The translations under genes were made by a program, and so were the position numbers. The notes beneath the pieces were generated by a model that saw only the letters and a list, made by a program, of their open reading frames with translations, searched no databases and was not told the DNA's origin. DNA of 12,751 nt from assembly GCA_024636395.1 (NCBI GenBank), contig JAGXHD010000090.1, forward strand, positions 1 to 12,751, read 5' to 3'. Positions 12,671 to 12,751 of this stretch are shown piece by piece; position 1 is the stretch's first letter; the number at the start of each line of letters is the position of its first letter. This stretch comes from Sulfitobacter sp. (lineage in GTDB: Bacteria; Pseudomonadota; Alphaproteobacteria; Rhodobacterales; Rhodobacteraceae).

Positions 12671-12751
12671 TTAGTCGTCGGAAGTTTTCAGCGCCGCGCC
12701 GAGAATGTCGCCAAGCGACGCACCGGAGTCGGAGGACCCATACTGTTCGAC
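12671..12751 (-). CDS. rpsA: 30S ribosomal protein S1, C-terminal end (partial)
   Basis: The last 26 codons and a TAA stop of a gene enter from the right edge. The residues VEQYGSSDSGASLGDILG and then AALKTSDD match the C-terminal tail typical of alphaproteobacterial ribosomal protein S1, after the last S1 RNA-binding repeat. S1 recruits mRNA to the 30S subunit. The neighbour ihfB supports the call, since rpsA-ihfB is a common order. Only the tail is visible, so nothing can be said about the repeats. Confidence 0.88.
   Translation of the reverse strand, partial: VEQYGSSDSGASLGDILGAALKTSDD

Noticed and set aside
1..12751. Mobile element, phage, CRISPR or defence island
   Set aside because: No transposase, integrase, terminal repeats, spaced repeat array or tRNA gene is seen; nearly all DNA is accounted for by housekeeping or metabolic genes.

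Overview
This window looks like ordinary chromosomal DNA from an alphaproteobacterium, most likely the Rhodobacterales (roseobacter group). The reasons are the high GC content, the protein sequences of the housekeeping genes, and the block rpsA - ihfB - lapA - trpF - trpB, which I associate with that order. I see no tRNA, rRNA, CRISPR array, insertion sequence, integrase or phage gene. I also see no multi-gene system that looks new. The points of interest are regulatory sites, unusual gene junctions and small uncharacterised genes.

Layout from left to right. Positions 1-348 hold the 3' end of an unrecognised gene (+). The ribosome-associated ATPase gene ychF (-) converges on it. Divergent from ychF is trpA (+), the tryptophan synthase alpha subunit. 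Its 3' end overlaps by 9 bases a MarR-type regulator gene (-), which sits 3 bases downstream of a Tat-exported, Acg/nitroreductase-like flavoprotein gene (-). These two form an apparent two-gene operon. Its promoter carries two similar imperfect palindromes that look like operators. Divergent from this operon is lldD (+), an FMN-dependent L-lactate (2-hydroxyacid) dehydrogenase gene with its own inverted repeat in the leader. It overlaps a small sulfotransferase-like gene that starts with TTG. That gene runs 77 bases into the end of a convergent MFS transporter gene (-).

The centre is a translation-related group on the plus strand. It consists of rplY (ribosomal protein L25/Ctc, with a bulged leader hairpin and an intrinsic terminator), pth (peptidyl-tRNA hydrolase), a DUF2237 gene, and a secreted DUF4893 gene joined to DUF2237 by an ATGA overlap. 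From about 9.8 kb to the right end everything is on the minus strand and is transcribed from right to left. It begins with the C-terminus of rpsA (ribosomal protein S1) and its terminator. Then comes an apparent operon of ihfB, lapA, trpF and trpB.

Functionally, trpF, trpB and trpA supply the last steps of tryptophan synthesis. However, trpA is about 7 kb from trpB, on the opposite strand, so the two subunits of one complex must be made from separate transcripts. Several convergent gene pairs meet with no gap or a negative gap (trpA/marR, sulfotransferase/MFS, DUF4893/trpB), which leaves no room for intrinsic terminators. Product names rest on reading conserved motifs by eye. No database search was possible.
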